Source of the DNA: a virus
Direction: 5' to 3' (one strand)
Length of the DNA stretch: 36,100 bases
IMG/VR virus record: IMGVR_UViG_3300035661_000182
Coordinates: 1-36,100 of that record
Numbering within the stretch: the first letter of the stretch is position 1; the number at the start of each line of letters is the position of its first letter. The translations under genes were made by a program, and so were the position numbers. Below are positions 1 to 9,786 of the stretch, one piece after another. The notes under the pieces were generated by a model. The model was not told the DNA's origin and did not search any database. It was given only the letters and a program-made list of their open reading frames with translations.

Positions 1-2862
1 TAGGTCTGTAGTACCAGCATCTATACCCAGGGCATTAGTAGCCCTTACCCCGCCTATCACTACTTGCTGAGATCCACGAGTCAGAAAATATGGACTACCG
101 ATATTCCCCATGCCTCTAGAAATGTTACCACTTATGGTTATTGACAAATCATCAGAGGAGTGAGTGCTTATATAAGGCCTTCCTACGAAGTTGTTATTAG
201 ATGTTACCCAATATACGCTGATACCTGTGTCGTCACCGTGCTCAAAAAACATTAAGAAGTCACCAGAAATAACATCTGAAACGGACAATGGTAGGGAGGT
301 ATACGAGTTTTTTGGATAATACCACGGTAGATTAGCCCCTGTATCCCTTATAAATAAGGAGCTAAAGTTTTGGATTAAGAAGTTTGCAACAGAGTATCCT
401 GTACCATCATTTATTGGGGCAGTATTTATGCCCATTGTATTCCTAGATCCAGAAGCCAGAGTATGCCATCCTCCAGTCCCATTAGATGTTTGTTTATTTT
501 CACTATAGGCCCCAGACCAGCTAATGATAGATCCACTCTCAGGTATAGGGTTATTCATTATCACTTGTCCATCTACTAATGAATAGTCAGTTCTAGTAAC
601 TTGGGCTGTGGTTGTTTTGATATAAGAAGTGAGTACTGGGGATCGTTCTACCTGAGCACCCCATAGGTATACTCGTCCCGTATTGGACGAGTATATAACA
701 GGGTTAGGGGCTGTAGCTATGAAGGTAATACTTGCCCTATACCATCCATTACCAACACTGGTCAAAGTAGTAGTTCCCCTTGTGGAAGAAGCATTTAAAG
801 TAGTGGTATTTACTGCACAAAGCTCTGCATCACTACCAAATATTATATTACAATTACCGCTAGATGGGACTTTAAAAAATAAAGACATAGTATATTGCAG
901 GCCAAGTACAAATATGCCTAATTGGAAGCCCCCAATACCATACCCGGAAAATTGAGTACCTGCAATTAATAACTGAGCTACTCCTACACCATCTGGTCCT
1001 ATGGTACCATCCGTAGTGTATACCGGACTATTATTACCATACCATCCATTGGATCCATTGGATATACTTTCAGAGCCTGTCAATAAGTTAGTTCTGGGAT
1101 TTAAATACTGTAACTGCCTACCCTGCCAGTTAGTTTTGAATACGTTGGCATTTCCAACCAAGGTCTGAGCTCCGGTAGTTATCCTGAAGCTAGAAGTAGC
1201 ACCATTGCCGTTACCTATCGTATTATCAGTAACCTGTACTGTAACGTCATTTGAAACGGCTGTAAACTCTATGCCATTGGCTCTTAAAGAGTCAACACTA
1301 GTAGTATGTAAATATATAGACCTAAACCCCGTATAGGCTGGGTTTGTATAGACGGGTATACCCCAAGAGGAAATAGTGGTATCTATACCTCTACAGAAAG
1401 ATAGTGTAGTATTATTGGGGACGAAGTTGTCAGTAGGATAGACTACTACTGCTTTTAACCAGCCTTCTTCGTTTTTGGTCGCACTTCTAAATTGTCTTAA
1501 TCTGCCTTGAAAGCCAGTAACCGTAGCCCCATTTACTATGGTGCCTGTACCATTGTCTACTGGGCTAGTTCCAACCTGACGGTCCATAGAAGAGGGGCCA
1601 GAAAATCTGGTAAAAGCCCCGCCTCTTCTAGAAATAGGAGTAGTGGAGTCTCTTGTAAAAACCCCTATATTAGGGCATACGTATTCTACTTGGACGCTGT
1701 CTACCTCCAGGGTTAGATTAGCATCTGATATACCTATTTTTTCATCTGGGACCGGAACCGACCAAATGTAAATAGGGCTTGTATAAGTTGGCCGAACTCT
1801 GCTAATAACGTCTGTTAGTTTTGTAAAAAGTTCCAAGTCTTTGAAACTTGTAGTATTTACATTGACCAAAAAAGTATTTTTGTACAAGTAATTGGCCATG
1901 ACATACTCTGCATGACTACCAGCAGTAGCCCTATTATCCTTACCATTGGGGGGGTATGGTATCAGTTCTGGAGGTATAGCTAGATTAAGCCACCACACTC
2001 CGTCGGATACGTAATCCTTAATAACTACCCAACTTGTTAATTCCTGAAATGGTTGTAGAACATCCCCTACCTGTCCGGTTGGAGATAATCCATAGGGTAA
2101 TAAGTAGGAGTTGGAATCGGTGGTTACTAAATACTGTTGCGAATTGGGGTATAGCCTAATGTCAAGTATAGTCTCTACGCCTCTAGCCAACGGGATGCCT
2201 AGGACTAGATTAAGGGCCTTTTTAATTGTATTTAGAACCGGACCATTGGTATATAGGTAATATAGTCCATATACAAAGTTACTAAAGTTATCTGTAGACG
2301 TTTCTGGGCTTATGGAAATCAGATTGCCATAATACTTAGATATTAGTTGTTCATCTATCCTGGCATCCACCATCCAAATAGAATACTGAGTAGTACCGTC
2401 CGGTAATACTCTAGAAGGAAAACCTATTGATTCTATTGGTTTATATAGTAACAGATTATTAGAGCCGGCATCTATAAAGTAATGAGCTCCTTCTTCTAAG
2501 GTGGCCGTTGGCAGAAAAGGTTTGTCTGCTATAAACCTAGCAGAAGAAATAGATATACCATTTATTTTATAAGTAGAAGGCGTGCCGGGTACCAGGTCAG
2601 TAGAATTTATTAAAACCAGCTTTATCTGGGAATTTGTCAGAGCTGAAATACCCTCCAGACTAAGGGTAGAGGTCAGTTGTAGAAAATGATTATAAATTTC
2701 TGATGCCTGAGTAGCCCCAGACTCTAATAGAAGATTTATTTTTTCAGAGTCTTCAAACATGAATCTCCAAAAGTCGGATAACCCATACATAAAGGTCAAG
2801 ACCTTGGAGTCTATACCAAGATCAAGACCTTTGGAAGAAAACTGCGAAATATTATTAGACAT
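1..2862 (-). CDS. Large tail protein with carbohydrate-binding-like module (3' end outside window)
   Basis: Open on the minus strand from an ATG at 2862 to the window edge, giving at least 954 residues with no stop. The start overlaps the end of the upstream baseplate J-like gene by 8 bases, as expected in this compact operon. The N-terminal third reads like a tail/baseplate wedge-associated protein with mixed helix and strand. The middle has the pattern seen in phage tail-fibre jelly-roll modules: an 'NLLTGSES' start, 'YTMSLFFKV', 'GWYRASITF', then 'LWGAQVERS' and 'TSYIKTTTAQVTRTD'. Known examples of this pattern occur in CBM_4_9-like sugar-binding modules of tail fibres and adhesins. The remainder is Ser/Thr/Asn/Gly-rich beta-type sequence typical of distal tail parts. 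I infer a role in host-surface contact or baseplate periphery. It could also be a baseplate wedge subunit with a decorating lectin-like domain. Confidence 0.75.
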   Translation of the reverse strand, partial: MSNNISQFSSKGLDLGIDSKVLTFMYGLSDFWRFMFEDSEKINLLLESGATQASEIYNHFLQLTSTLSLEGISALTNSQIKLVLINSTDLVPGTPSTYKINGISISSARFIADKPFLPTATLEEGAHYFIDAGSNNLLLYKPIESIGFPSRVLPDGTTQYSIWMVDARIDEQLISKYYGNLISISPETSTDNFSNFVYGLYYLYTNGPVLNTIKKALNLVLGIPLARGVETILDIRLYPNSQQYLVTTDSNSYLLPYGLSPTGQVGDVLQPFQELTSWVVIKDYVSDGVWWLNLAIPPELIPYPPNGKDNRATAGSHAEYVMANYLYKNTFLVNVNTTSFKDLELFTKLTDVISRVRPTYTSPIYIWSVPVPDEKIGISDANLTLEVDSVQVEYVCPNIGVFTRDSTTPISRRGGAFTRFSGPSSMDRQVGTSPVDNGTGTIVNGATVTGFQGRLRQFRSATKNEEGWLKAVVVYPTDNFVPNNTTLSFCRGIDTTISSWGIPVYTNPAYTGFRSIYLHTTSVDSLRANGIEFTAVSNDVTVQVTDNTIGNGNGATSSFRITTGAQTLVGNANVFKTNWQGRQLQYLNPRTNLLTGSESISNGSNGWYGNNSPVYTTDGTIGPDGVGVAQLLIAGTQFSGYGIGGFQLGIFVLGLQYTMSLFFKVPSSGNCNIIFGSDAELCAVNTTTLNASSTRGTTTLTSVGNGWYRASITFIATAPNPVIYSSNTGRVYLWGAQVERSPVLTSYIKTTTAQVTRTDYSLVDGQVIMNNPIPESGSIISWSGAYSENKQTSNGTGGWHTLASGSRNTMGINTAPINDGTGYSVANFLIQNFSSLFIRDTGANLPWYYPKNSYTSLPLSVSDVISGDFLMFFEHGDDTGISVYWVTSNNNFVGRPYISTHSSDDLSITISGNISRGMGNIGSPYFLTRGSQQVVIGGVRATNALGIDAGTTDL

Positions 2863-4852
2863 TTTCTGAGCTAGTACTAATGCTATTAACCATAAATATA
2901 TTGGTTGAATCTCTAGTGTTTAAGGTGTCCGTAATAGTACCAGATATGGGAGGAACCAGGTCACGGGTATATATATTATAAGTAATTGATATTGGAGTCT
3001 TTATAGTAGTAATACCGCCAGAGTACAAAGTAGATAGCAGGTCAGACATAACAAAAACCTGGCCTGGAACTAAAGAGGACAGATAGTTTTGTGTCAGGGA
3101 TAGAGACAAGGCAGAACTAGGTGCTACCCCAGTATATCCTACTATTTCAATATCCAGCATACATAGATTAAATCCACGAGCCAATAAATCAGCAGCCAAG
3201 ACCTTATTACTCTTACTGGATAGGTAGTTCTGAATACCGTCCAATCCTTGAAAAGAATGTAATGAAAGACTAACTGTCTTATTGGCCTGGCCAGTACCAA
3301 AGTCGTATAGTAATTGTTGCCTACTGCTAAAACCAATATCACTATTGGGAACTACATAGAACAGGCTAATTATTCCAGTAGCCGCCCCGGTCACACTAGG
3401 AGCTATCTCATAGGTAAAAGTATCTTTTGTAGATGACAGAACTTTAAAAGTTCCATTATATCCTGTAGGAGTAGCTCCTGATATGGTCACATACCTACCG
3501 GGAGTGATACCATGATCTGGTCTGGTGGCCGTGGCTAACCCAGTAGTACCACTAATGACTAATCCAGCAAAAGAAACTTCGGCAAAAGGGGAAAAGGCAA
3601 AAGTATTAGTAGTATTAGAGCCACTGTTCAAGGACACGCCAGAAGCTTGACCAAAATTAGGATTGCTAACAACATAGGCAGGGCCTACCACGGCGTCCGA
3701 AAGAGTATTCCAAATCTTGTCGGCCACAGTAATAAGAGACCCGGATATGGCCGTTATCTGGGTATTTAAGGTATTATTTCCAGGAGCCGCCCCTTCAATA
3801 CTTATATTCCCAAATAGGACGAGTCCATTAGTAGAATCTACAGTAATTTGAAAAGTATTGGGTAAGGCTTGGCAATGAGTTACAAACATTGTATCAACGT
3901 CTATACCTCCGGTTACGCCTGAGCGAATGCCTTTGTAGTTAGGGCCGGGTATATAGACTTTGCCATTAACATCAGTTACAAATTGTAACGTATTAGTAGT
4001 CAAAGGTACTCTGCAATATACGTCCACCATACCTCCCGTATGTACCCATATTGGTACGTTTGGAAATGGGGGTGTTACTAGACTAAGATCCCTAATCATT
4101 TCTGGGTCCCCTAGACCTTTTGAGGCTACTTCAGTTATAAGGGAAAAATTCTCCAGTAGGTTAGAGCTGATACTGGGGTTATTTATAAGATTACGAGTAG
4201 AGATACTGTCCGAAGTTCTTTTTACAAAATCTAGGTTACTCTCGGAGGAAATCGATGTCGCTGACAAATAGTTGATCTCGGCATGTAAGAAATAAGTGTC
4301 GAATGTGGTGAAATATAATAGACTACCTGAGCTTATGTCATAGCCACTACCTGGAGTTTCTGCCACCAGGTCTACATCTATGTACCAAGAATTAGAGGGT
4401 ATATCAAGACTCATCTGATCTGCATTGAATGCCAGAGAACCACTTGGGTAAAAACGTAAGACGTTATCTGGGGAAAAATATGTACTCGTATTTAAGATGA
4501 CATTTTTAGATACAGCAAAATATAGTCTGGCATTAATTACTGAGGCAGATCCTTGATTTCTAGTAATAAACCAATTGGACAACAGACTATCTACGATACT
4601 GGTAGAAGTGTCATTGGTTACACTGGCCAAGGTATTTTGAGAGAAATAGAAAATTAGTGCCTTATTAATTAAGGCCAGTAGAGTTGCACTAGGCCTAATT
4701 ACCATATCGGTAACACCCGTACCTTGCCTCCAATCAGTGTCGGGGAACTGAGCCTGTAACACTTGCTGGCAAAATAACTCACTCTCTAAGATTTCGTTGG
4801 GAGATACTTGAAGGCCTGGTAAATAGCTGAATAGGTCAGTAGTAATAGTCAT
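2855..4852 (-). CDS. Baseplate J-like wedge protein
   Basis: Product of 665 residues. The N-terminal segment has the typical opening of the baseplate J family: a statement of input such as 'DTDWRQGTGVTDMVIRP' followed by 'SATLLALINKAL', equivalent to the 'GS..R.L...P.A..la' signature. A central 'AETPGSGYDISSG' resembles the conserved Gly-rich beta segment of gpJ/gp6-type proteins. The C-terminal third, with 'LSSLVPGQVFVMSDLLSTLY', resembles the end domains of the family. In contractile phages this protein forms the wedge ring that links the hub to the fibres. It lies directly downstream of the gp25-like gene, which is the normal order (W, then J). Long beta-rich insertions (residues about 280-520) make it larger than P2 gpJ and closer to T4-like gp6. 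Confidence 0.8.
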   Translation of the reverse strand: MTITTDLFSYLPGLQVSPNEILESELFCQQVLQAQFPDTDWRQGTGVTDMVIRPSATLLALINKALIFYFSQNTLASVTNDTSTSIVDSLLSNWFITRNQGSASVINARLYFAVSKNVILNTSTYFSPDNVLRFYPSGSLAFNADQMSLDIPSNSWYIDVDLVAETPGSGYDISSGSLLYFTTFDTYFLHAEINYLSATSISSESNLDFVKRTSDSISTRNLINNPSISSNLLENFSLITEVASKGLGDPEMIRDLSLVTPPFPNVPIWVHTGGMVDVYCRVPLTTNTLQFVTDVNGKVYIPGPNYKGIRSGVTGGIDVDTMFVTHCQALPNTFQITVDSTNGLVLFGNISIEGAAPGNNTLNTQITAISGSLITVADKIWNTLSDAVVGPAYVVSNPNFGQASGVSLNSGSNTTNTFAFSPFAEVSFAGLVISGTTGLATATRPDHGITPGRYVTISGATPTGYNGTFKVLSSTKDTFTYEIAPSVTGAATGIISLFYVVPNSDIGFSSRQQLLYDFGTGQANKTVSLSLHSFQGLDGIQNYLSSKSNKVLAADLLARGFNLCMLDIEIVGYTGVAPSSALSLSLTQNYLSSLVPGQVFVMSDLLSTLYSGGITTIKTPISITYNIYTRDLVPPISGTITDTLNTRDSTNIFMVNSISTSSENV

Positions 4853-4860
4853 GTGTTATT

Positions 4861-5358
4861 TTAACTGGAAAGGGGTAGGTTAAGTTCCGGGAAAGGTATA
4901 GCCACGGAGGCGGATTCACCGGCAGCAGTAGTTATCTGAACATATACTCCCAAGGCATCCTTAAAAGTGGTTATGCCAAGAATAGATAATCTACTTAGTT
5001 GACTAGCAGGGTCACTACCCTGGGTATTTAGAATACCTTTAACCTGATTACCCGCATCGTTTATAGCATCTGTTATGGTTGCCAAGAAGACACTATCATT
5101 AGTGGTTATGTTGGCCCCTATCGTATTGGCCGAAAAAGTCGTGCCTATATTGGGCCGAACCGGATCAGAGCCTTTTGTGCTAAAAAGTATCTTAAAAAAT
5201 AGCTGGGCTACTTTCTGAATACCCGTAATTTTTCTAGGGGTGTCCTCAAATTTAAAAAAAAGCTGGCCTTGTGGATAGCCCTCAGGAGTACTTACCAATA
5301 ATAAATCATTGGTGGCTCCTACTGGTAGGTTCTCGGCAATGCCTATGCGTGGGTTCAT
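4861..5358 (-). CDS. Baseplate wedge protein, GPW/gp25 family
   Basis: Product of 165 residues. The key segment is 'KILFSTKGSDPVRPNIGTTF' (about residues 56-75), which matches the GPW/gp25 pattern in which a helix is followed by 'P.RP.fGt.f'. This family resembles the lysozyme-like wedge component gp25 of T4 and the T6SS protein TssE, and it nucleates sheath assembly. The beta-rich C-terminus ends the protein. The gene overlaps the upstream gene by 4 bases (ATGA) and sits 8 bases before the J-like gene, so all three are likely translated from one message. Confidence 0.7.
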   Translation of the reverse strand: MNPRIGIAENLPVGATNDLLLVSTPEGYPQGQLFFKFEDTPRKITGIQKVAQLFFKILFSTKGSDPVRPNIGTTFSANTIGANITTNDSVFLATITDAINDAGNQVKGILNTQGSDPASQLSRLSILGITTFKDALGVYVQITTAAGESASVAIPFPELNLPLSS

Positions 5359-5732
5359 GCAGATCCCCTTATAGTATTAATAAATATTCCCCTTTGATTA
5401 TCAAGCTTAGAGTTTATATTATCTAGTTCAACCGCGGCAGTAGAGTAGTATTCTAGCTTGGCAGATGCTCTCATAGATATTTCTCTCATAAGGGCGTCAT
5501 ATTGATGTATTACATCTACTAACACCCCTCGATCTAAGTCCCCTCCAGCAAAGGCTTCTCTATTAGATTTGGTTATTATGTTATCAATATTAAACTGCTT
5601 AATTAAATCTAACAGTATAGGTGTGTCTGTTACTGGAGATAATAGGTGAGCTTTTATAGCGCTATTATATCCTTTTATAGTATCGAGTATGCTGTTTAGG
5701 TCTGTACCTAAACTGGTAGTTGTCTCAGCCAT
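5355..5732 (-). CDS. Unknown helical tail-operon protein
   Basis: Product of 125 residues. I do not recognise the family. It is predicted by eye to be largely alpha-helical, with a possible coiled-coil stretch at residues 75-115 ('YDALMREISMRASAKLEYY' and following). No Cys and no catalytic motif is evident. It overlaps the gp25-like gene by 4 bases and lies one base after the sigma-like gene, so it is co-transcribed with baseplate genes. A small baseplate or assembly component is the likeliest role by position. Confidence 0.6.
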   Translation of the reverse strand: MAETTTSLGTDLNSILDTIKGYNSAIKAHLLSPVTDTPILLDLIKQFNIDNIITKSNREAFAGGDLDRGVLVDVIHQYDALMREISMRASAKLEYYSTAAVELDNINSKLDNQRGIFINTIRGSA

Positions 5733-5733
5733 A

Positions 5734-6429
5734 CTAGTACATGCCTATTTCTTTTTTAGTGGCGGCTACTTTGTTGGTCAACTTCATGACAAGATAATTG
5801 AGGCGACTTACATTTACCCCCAAGGCTTCTGCCAATTGAGTTGAATTCATAGTACCTCTATTATTCAGTATAAATTTTTCTTGGCTATCTAATTGAGAAA
5901 GTATATGGTCCAACAAGAACTTATTAGAATTAAACTGAGTTGCCTCAGTAGGCTTTAATGAGCCTGATTCCAGCAGGTCATCATACAGACCACCTTTAAA
6001 CTTAACCACCTGTGGCCTACTCCAGCCAATTTCATCGGCAATCTCATCATCTGTCGGATCACGATTTAGATTATCAGTCAAATGACTAACTACATTTCTA
6101 AACTCAGAGAATTGTCTATGTAGATTTTCTGGAAGCCTAACTGCATTTTGATACTTATAGTTAAGTCTACGAGTCTTGGCCAGGTAGTTTACAGTATGAG
6201 TAGACAATAAGGCCCCCTTGCTAGGGTCATACGTCTGTATGGCTTTAATGGCCCATTTCTTGGCCTCCCCAGAAAGAGCAGCTTCTGGTAAAGTACCAGA
6301 CTGTCTACGGACTTCCGAGTATATAATTGGATAAAGCTGCTTTACAAGTTTGCTGAGGTTAGGCTTGGATTTATCCTCAACCCATTTAAAGTAAAGCTCT
6401 TGGTCTAGATTTTTTACATCTTCTGTCAT
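5734..6429 (-). CDS. Sigma-70-family-like factor encoded in the baseplate operon
   Basis: Product of 231 residues with sigma-factor features in the usual order. Residues 55-90 contain 'AIQTYDPSKGALLSTHTV', the region 2.1-2.2 pattern ('YDPSKG.kFSTya'). Residues 97-104 'VRLPENLH' begin region 3, followed by 'NRDPTDDEIADEIGWS' (123-138), the classic R.PTdeEiA.e.g.s helix. Residues 178-220, with 'NSTQLAEALGVNVSRLNYL', look like a region 4 helix-turn-helix. It is shorter than housekeeping sigmas and lacks region 1.1. It would redirect host RNA polymerase, probably to late phage promoters. Its position between structural genes means it is made with the late proteins, which would give positive feedback on that operon. 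It could instead be a sigma-fold structural or regulatory protein. Confidence 0.7.
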   Translation of the reverse strand: MTEDVKNLDQELYFKWVEDKSKPNLSKLVKQLYPIIYSEVRRQSGTLPEAALSGEAKKWAIKAIQTYDPSKGALLSTHTVNYLAKTRRLNYKYQNAVRLPENLHRQFSEFRNVVSHLTDNLNRDPTDDEIADEIGWSRPQVVKFKGGLYDDLLESGSLKPTEATQFNSNKFLLDHILSQLDSQEKFILNNRGTMNSTQLAEALGVNVSRLNYLVMKLTNKVAATKKEIGMY

Positions 6430-6635
6430 TCTGGATTAAACCCTGAGTATAATGAATAGTAACCACCCACTGCCATTACATAGCTTACCAAGTAAGTTTG
6501 TAGTTTGGCACTGAACTGTTGTTGACTAAAACAGGCCAAGGCGTCACTTGTCGAACTTAGAACCGGTGCAGCATTGGTAGGAATTAATTCAGCACCGGTT
6601 TGAACTCCGACGGCCAGACTTGAGGTAGAAATCAT
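6426..6635 (-). CDS. Small unknown tail-operon protein
   Basis: Product of 69 residues, overlapping the sigma-like gene by 4 bases (ATGA) and starting 10 bases after the hub gene ends. It is rich in Ser, Ala, Thr and Gln, and the C-terminal half ('LVSYVMAVGGYYSLYSGF') is mildly hydrophobic. I do not recognise it. Tight packing in the operon supports it being a real gene. Position suggests a minor tail or chaperone protein. Confidence 0.5.
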   Translation of the reverse strand: MISTSSLAVGVQTGAELIPTNAAPVLSSTSDALACFSQQQFSAKLQTYLVSYVMAVGGYYSLYSGFNPE

Positions 6636-6644
6636 ACCTTTATT

Positions 6645-8954
6645 TTAACTGGGGTCAGCATAGTCCAGGAATGGACTTTGGTTAAGATCTAGTCTTTGAC
6701 TAGGGTCAGTAATAATTTTATCAATATACTTGAAGACGGTACTATTGTATACGGAGGGATGCATATCAATAAACTTTATATTTTCTCTGGCCATTATACT
6801 GTCCTTGGACTCAATTTCTCTGTATGCTAAACTTAGATTACCTTGATAGGTCAGATTGGGGTTAATTTCTCCGCCATTATGTCCCTCTACTGAAGTGGCT
6901 GATCCTCCTGGTCCGACCAAGTTGTCCCCTCCTCTTGTCAAAGGGTTGGGTAAACCGGTAGAAAAGTTCAGCAAGTCCTCTGGTCCTATGGCAGTTACGT
7001 AATTGGATAATACCCCTTTGTAGAACTGCTTGGCCTTTATCTTGCCTTCAGTGTTGGCCACCAAAGTAGGATTATCGGCCAAGCCAAGGCTGACCTCTAA
7101 CCAGGGGTGAACAAAAGGTATATAGTAGTTTACCAGTTGAGAATAAGTCAGGGCTGCGGCAAAAGACACAGTAGTCTGGCAAGAGGTAGAGGTTATTGTA
7201 TGGGTTATGCTAGTACATAAGCCATGGAAACTTGGCGAGGTTGGGTTTCCTGAGATAATGTCCAAGGGATACCCAGGTATTACATATGGGTTAAACGGAC
7301 AATCCATTACACCAGCCCTACTTCTGGCAACATACTGAGTATAATAGTAGTCAACGGCAGAAAATAGCATTCTATGGTAGGGTTGGACATCAGAGTTTTT
7401 AACCCATGGATTTAGATTATCCTTTTCTTTGCCATACCTGGCAGTCCAGGCATTTGCCAGTCTATCAATAGAATCATAGTTGTTTTTATTTGTAGGGTCT
7501 GGCCAGCTTTCTTTACTACTACTTTGATCAGAAAACTGAGCGGCACTAAACATAGATAGCCATCTAGGTAAAACACCCACTTCTACCTTGACACCCCTGC
7601 CTTGCTCATATTTACTGAATTTACCCTTACCTTGGCCGGTAGTACTCAAAAGGTCATTTTTACCCTGAGGATCAAACCCTTTGGATATGGCTTCTCTAAC
7701 AGATGCCGGAGCCCTAAAGTAAGTATTTAGTTTGGCACTATTAGTACCATCAATACTCTCATCATTTCTAAAGTCTAGTCTACTAGGAATATTGCTTTCA
7801 TCACTATTTACATTTAAGGATAGATACATCCCTGGTAAGAAAATATTACAAGTTGGAGAATAATAAAAAGGTAGTTTGGGTTTTATAATAGTATCGGCGG
7901 CCCAGGTACTGACCCCATCTAGCATATTAGCAGACTCGGCTGGGCTGGCCAAAGTAATCATATCGTAGTCGATAGATTCATAGACCGCATTGAACAAAGA
8001 GAAAATATCAGTAAGTTCCCCAGTATTCTGCATGGTTTCACTAATAACTCTTATAGCCATTTCCTGTTGAATAGCTGACTCAATAAATAGTCTATATGGG
8101 TGAGGAGTGATTATTTTCCTTACCCCTCCATTGGCCGCCCCACAATCATAGTCAGTCTTAGAACCATCTATTAATGATTCTATAAACCTATGACCGGTAG
8201 TCCTTTGGAAAATCTGTAGACCTGATTCTACCAGCGGTAGATATAATTTATTAAATATATCCATAAAAGGAAGCAAGTCTTTATTAAAAGTATCCCTTTT
8301 TATTTGTTGCCAGAAATTGACCATGACCCCTGGAATACCAATAAGTCTATTTTTGAAATTCCGTAAAAATAAAGGTAGGGTAGAAGTTTTGACTGAATTA
8401 GTAGGTGTGGTCAGAGTGGCCTCTGTGGCCGGATCATTATCAGTTATACTCTCTAATGCCGCCAAAATACTCACTTGACTATTGGCCGCTCCGGGAGAAG
8501 TCCCCTGGGTGGACCTATCTGTTTGGAGATTAAATCGAGCGGTATAGTCCAATAGCATATCTCTGGTAACACTATACTTATGTATACAGGAAAACTGGAT
8601 ATTCTCAGTAGAAGAATTAATAGATTTCTGAAAGGAACTACTGGCAATTATACCTTTAAATAGTAGTCTCCAAGTTCCCGGCTGTCTATTGGGATCACCG
8701 GCATTGGCCCCATCGTCTATACCTCCTATGGTATCCCTATAAAAAATATGTACCTTAGGTTGATAGAAAACAGCTATATCCATTAAGGCCGGGGCTGGTG
8801 GTACAGTTATTACTGCCGTTGGTAAAGTCCCCAGCCCAGAAGATACTGACATAGAGGTAAATGGGACTTCTACTCCCTCAATAAAAAGAGCAAATTCTTG
8901 AAATACTACATCAGTATAGGATTGGTTATTATTGAATTGATGAGTAGATTGCAT
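6645..8954 (-). CDS. Probable baseplate hub protein
   Basis: Product of 769 residues. The N-terminal 120 residues ('EFALFIEGVEVPFTSMSVSS', then 'LLFKGIIASSSFQKSINSST') follow the pattern of hub proteins such as gpD/gp27/VgrG-N, where two beta barrels open with a statement of the parameter and 'F.G.i.....'. A C-terminal part ('YVIPGYPLDIISGN', 'HGLCTSITHTIT', 'TTVSFAAAL') resembles the closing 'v.pG..v.' barrel of phage hub proteins. The long middle (residues 150-530) is family-specific. The protein would form the trimeric hub at the end of the tail tube. The start is the ATG at 8954, overlapping the upstream gene by 26 bases. A larger tail-tip protein of other type is possible. Confidence 0.55.
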   Translation of the reverse strand: MQSTHQFNNNQSYTDVVFQEFALFIEGVEVPFTSMSVSSGLGTLPTAVITVPPAPALMDIAVFYQPKVHIFYRDTIGGIDDGANAGDPNRQPGTWRLLFKGIIASSSFQKSINSSTENIQFSCIHKYSVTRDMLLDYTARFNLQTDRSTQGTSPGAANSQVSILAALESITDNDPATEATLTTPTNSVKTSTLPLFLRNFKNRLIGIPGVMVNFWQQIKRDTFNKDLLPFMDIFNKLYLPLVESGLQIFQRTTGHRFIESLIDGSKTDYDCGAANGGVRKIITPHPYRLFIESAIQQEMAIRVISETMQNTGELTDIFSLFNAVYESIDYDMITLASPAESANMLDGVSTWAADTIIKPKLPFYYSPTCNIFLPGMYLSLNVNSDESNIPSRLDFRNDESIDGTNSAKLNTYFRAPASVREAISKGFDPQGKNDLLSTTGQGKGKFSKYEQGRGVKVEVGVLPRWLSMFSAAQFSDQSSSKESWPDPTNKNNYDSIDRLANAWTARYGKEKDNLNPWVKNSDVQPYHRMLFSAVDYYYTQYVARSRAGVMDCPFNPYVIPGYPLDIISGNPTSPSFHGLCTSITHTITSTSCQTTVSFAAALTYSQLVNYYIPFVHPWLEVSLGLADNPTLVANTEGKIKAKQFYKGVLSNYVTAIGPEDLLNFSTGLPNPLTRGGDNLVGPGGSATSVEGHNGGEINPNLTYQGNLSLAYREIESKDSIMARENIKFIDMHPSVYNSTVFKYIDKIITDPSQRLDLNQSPFLDYADPS

Positions 8955-9786
8955 AGTTGTATAATAAGAACAAGGCTTTTTCCAGGTTAGAATTTATTGT
9001 ACCATAATACTCAAGGGTGGTAGAGGTTATTGGAAATTTCTCTAGTTCCGTAAAAGCCTGATCCAATACTGCATCTGGTATTACTACTGTTTCGTAAAGA
9101 CCTTGTCTAATAGGTAAGGGATAAGTAGGCAGCTCATGTATTCCGAAAACTGCCCCAGAATAACTCCTGGCAAAAAACCCCAATAGTCCGGAGGTACTAA
9201 GACCATAATTTTTGACGGCTATTATGTCATTTATTGGTAGTGGGGTTAAAGTAGTAAGAATATTACCTTGTATATCATATGTGTTAGAAGGCGATAAAAT
9301 ACCATTAATAAACAACAAAGTAGTATCTGTGGCCTCAGGGGCAAAATTCAGAGTATATGTATTGCTATGACCATTTCCGATAACTATGTCAAAAGATAAT
9401 ATGTATCTAGGAGGTATACTGACAATAGACCCGACTTCTGGTGTGCTCTTTTCCGGGAATGTGCCAGAGAAACACTTGGTACAGATACCATCTATAGAGG
9501 TACAAGTATTGATAGATCTTACCTGAGTAGTATAGATACCTTTTGAGTATAGGTAGTTTATCCTGGCTTTAGTCAAGGCTACACCGGTTGATACTTCTAT
9601 CTCTCCAGTTAGGTCTGGGGTCAAAGGTAATACTCTACCCATAAAAGTATTACAATCTGTTTCTACAATTTTAAGATGTGGATATAGAATCATATCCCTT
9701 AGCTGAGACATTATAGGAGAGACATTTCCTATACTTTCCAGGACTCCTTCAAAGACTAGGAAATTAGAGTATTCTCTTAGACTCAT
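8929..9786 (-). CDS. Unknown baseplate-region protein with CxxC pair
   Basis: Product of 285 residues. The family is not recognised. Residues about 94-107 hold a Cys-rich segment 'CTSIDGICTKCFSG' that could bind a metal ion or form a disulphide. The middle is beta-rich ('NTYTLNFAPEATDTTLLFIN', 'NDIIAVKNYG'), like an immunoglobulin or tail-fold domain. The last 60 residues are helical and end 'LLYNYAIYSSIQ'. It sits between the large 465-residue protein and the hub, overlapping both neighbours, so it is probably a hub-associated or tail-tube-end protein. Confidence 0.6.
   Translation of the reverse strand: MSLREYSNFLVFEGVLESIGNVSPIMSQLRDMILYPHLKIVETDCNTFMGRVLPLTPDLTGEIEVSTGVALTKARINYLYSKGIYTTQVRSINTCTSIDGICTKCFSGTFPEKSTPEVGSIVSIPPRYILSFDIVIGNGHSNTYTLNFAPEATDTTLLFINGILSPSNTYDIQGNILTTLTPLPINDIIAVKNYGLSTSGLLGFFARSYSGAVFGIHELPTYPLPIRQGLYETVVIPDAVLDQAFTELEKFPITSTTLEYYGTINSNLEKALFLLYNYAIYSSIQ

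Noticed and set aside
683-1716. Plus-strand genes inside the tail protein
   Set aside because: They are shadows of a minus-strand frame that is open for over 950 codons and has recognisable tail-protein segments.
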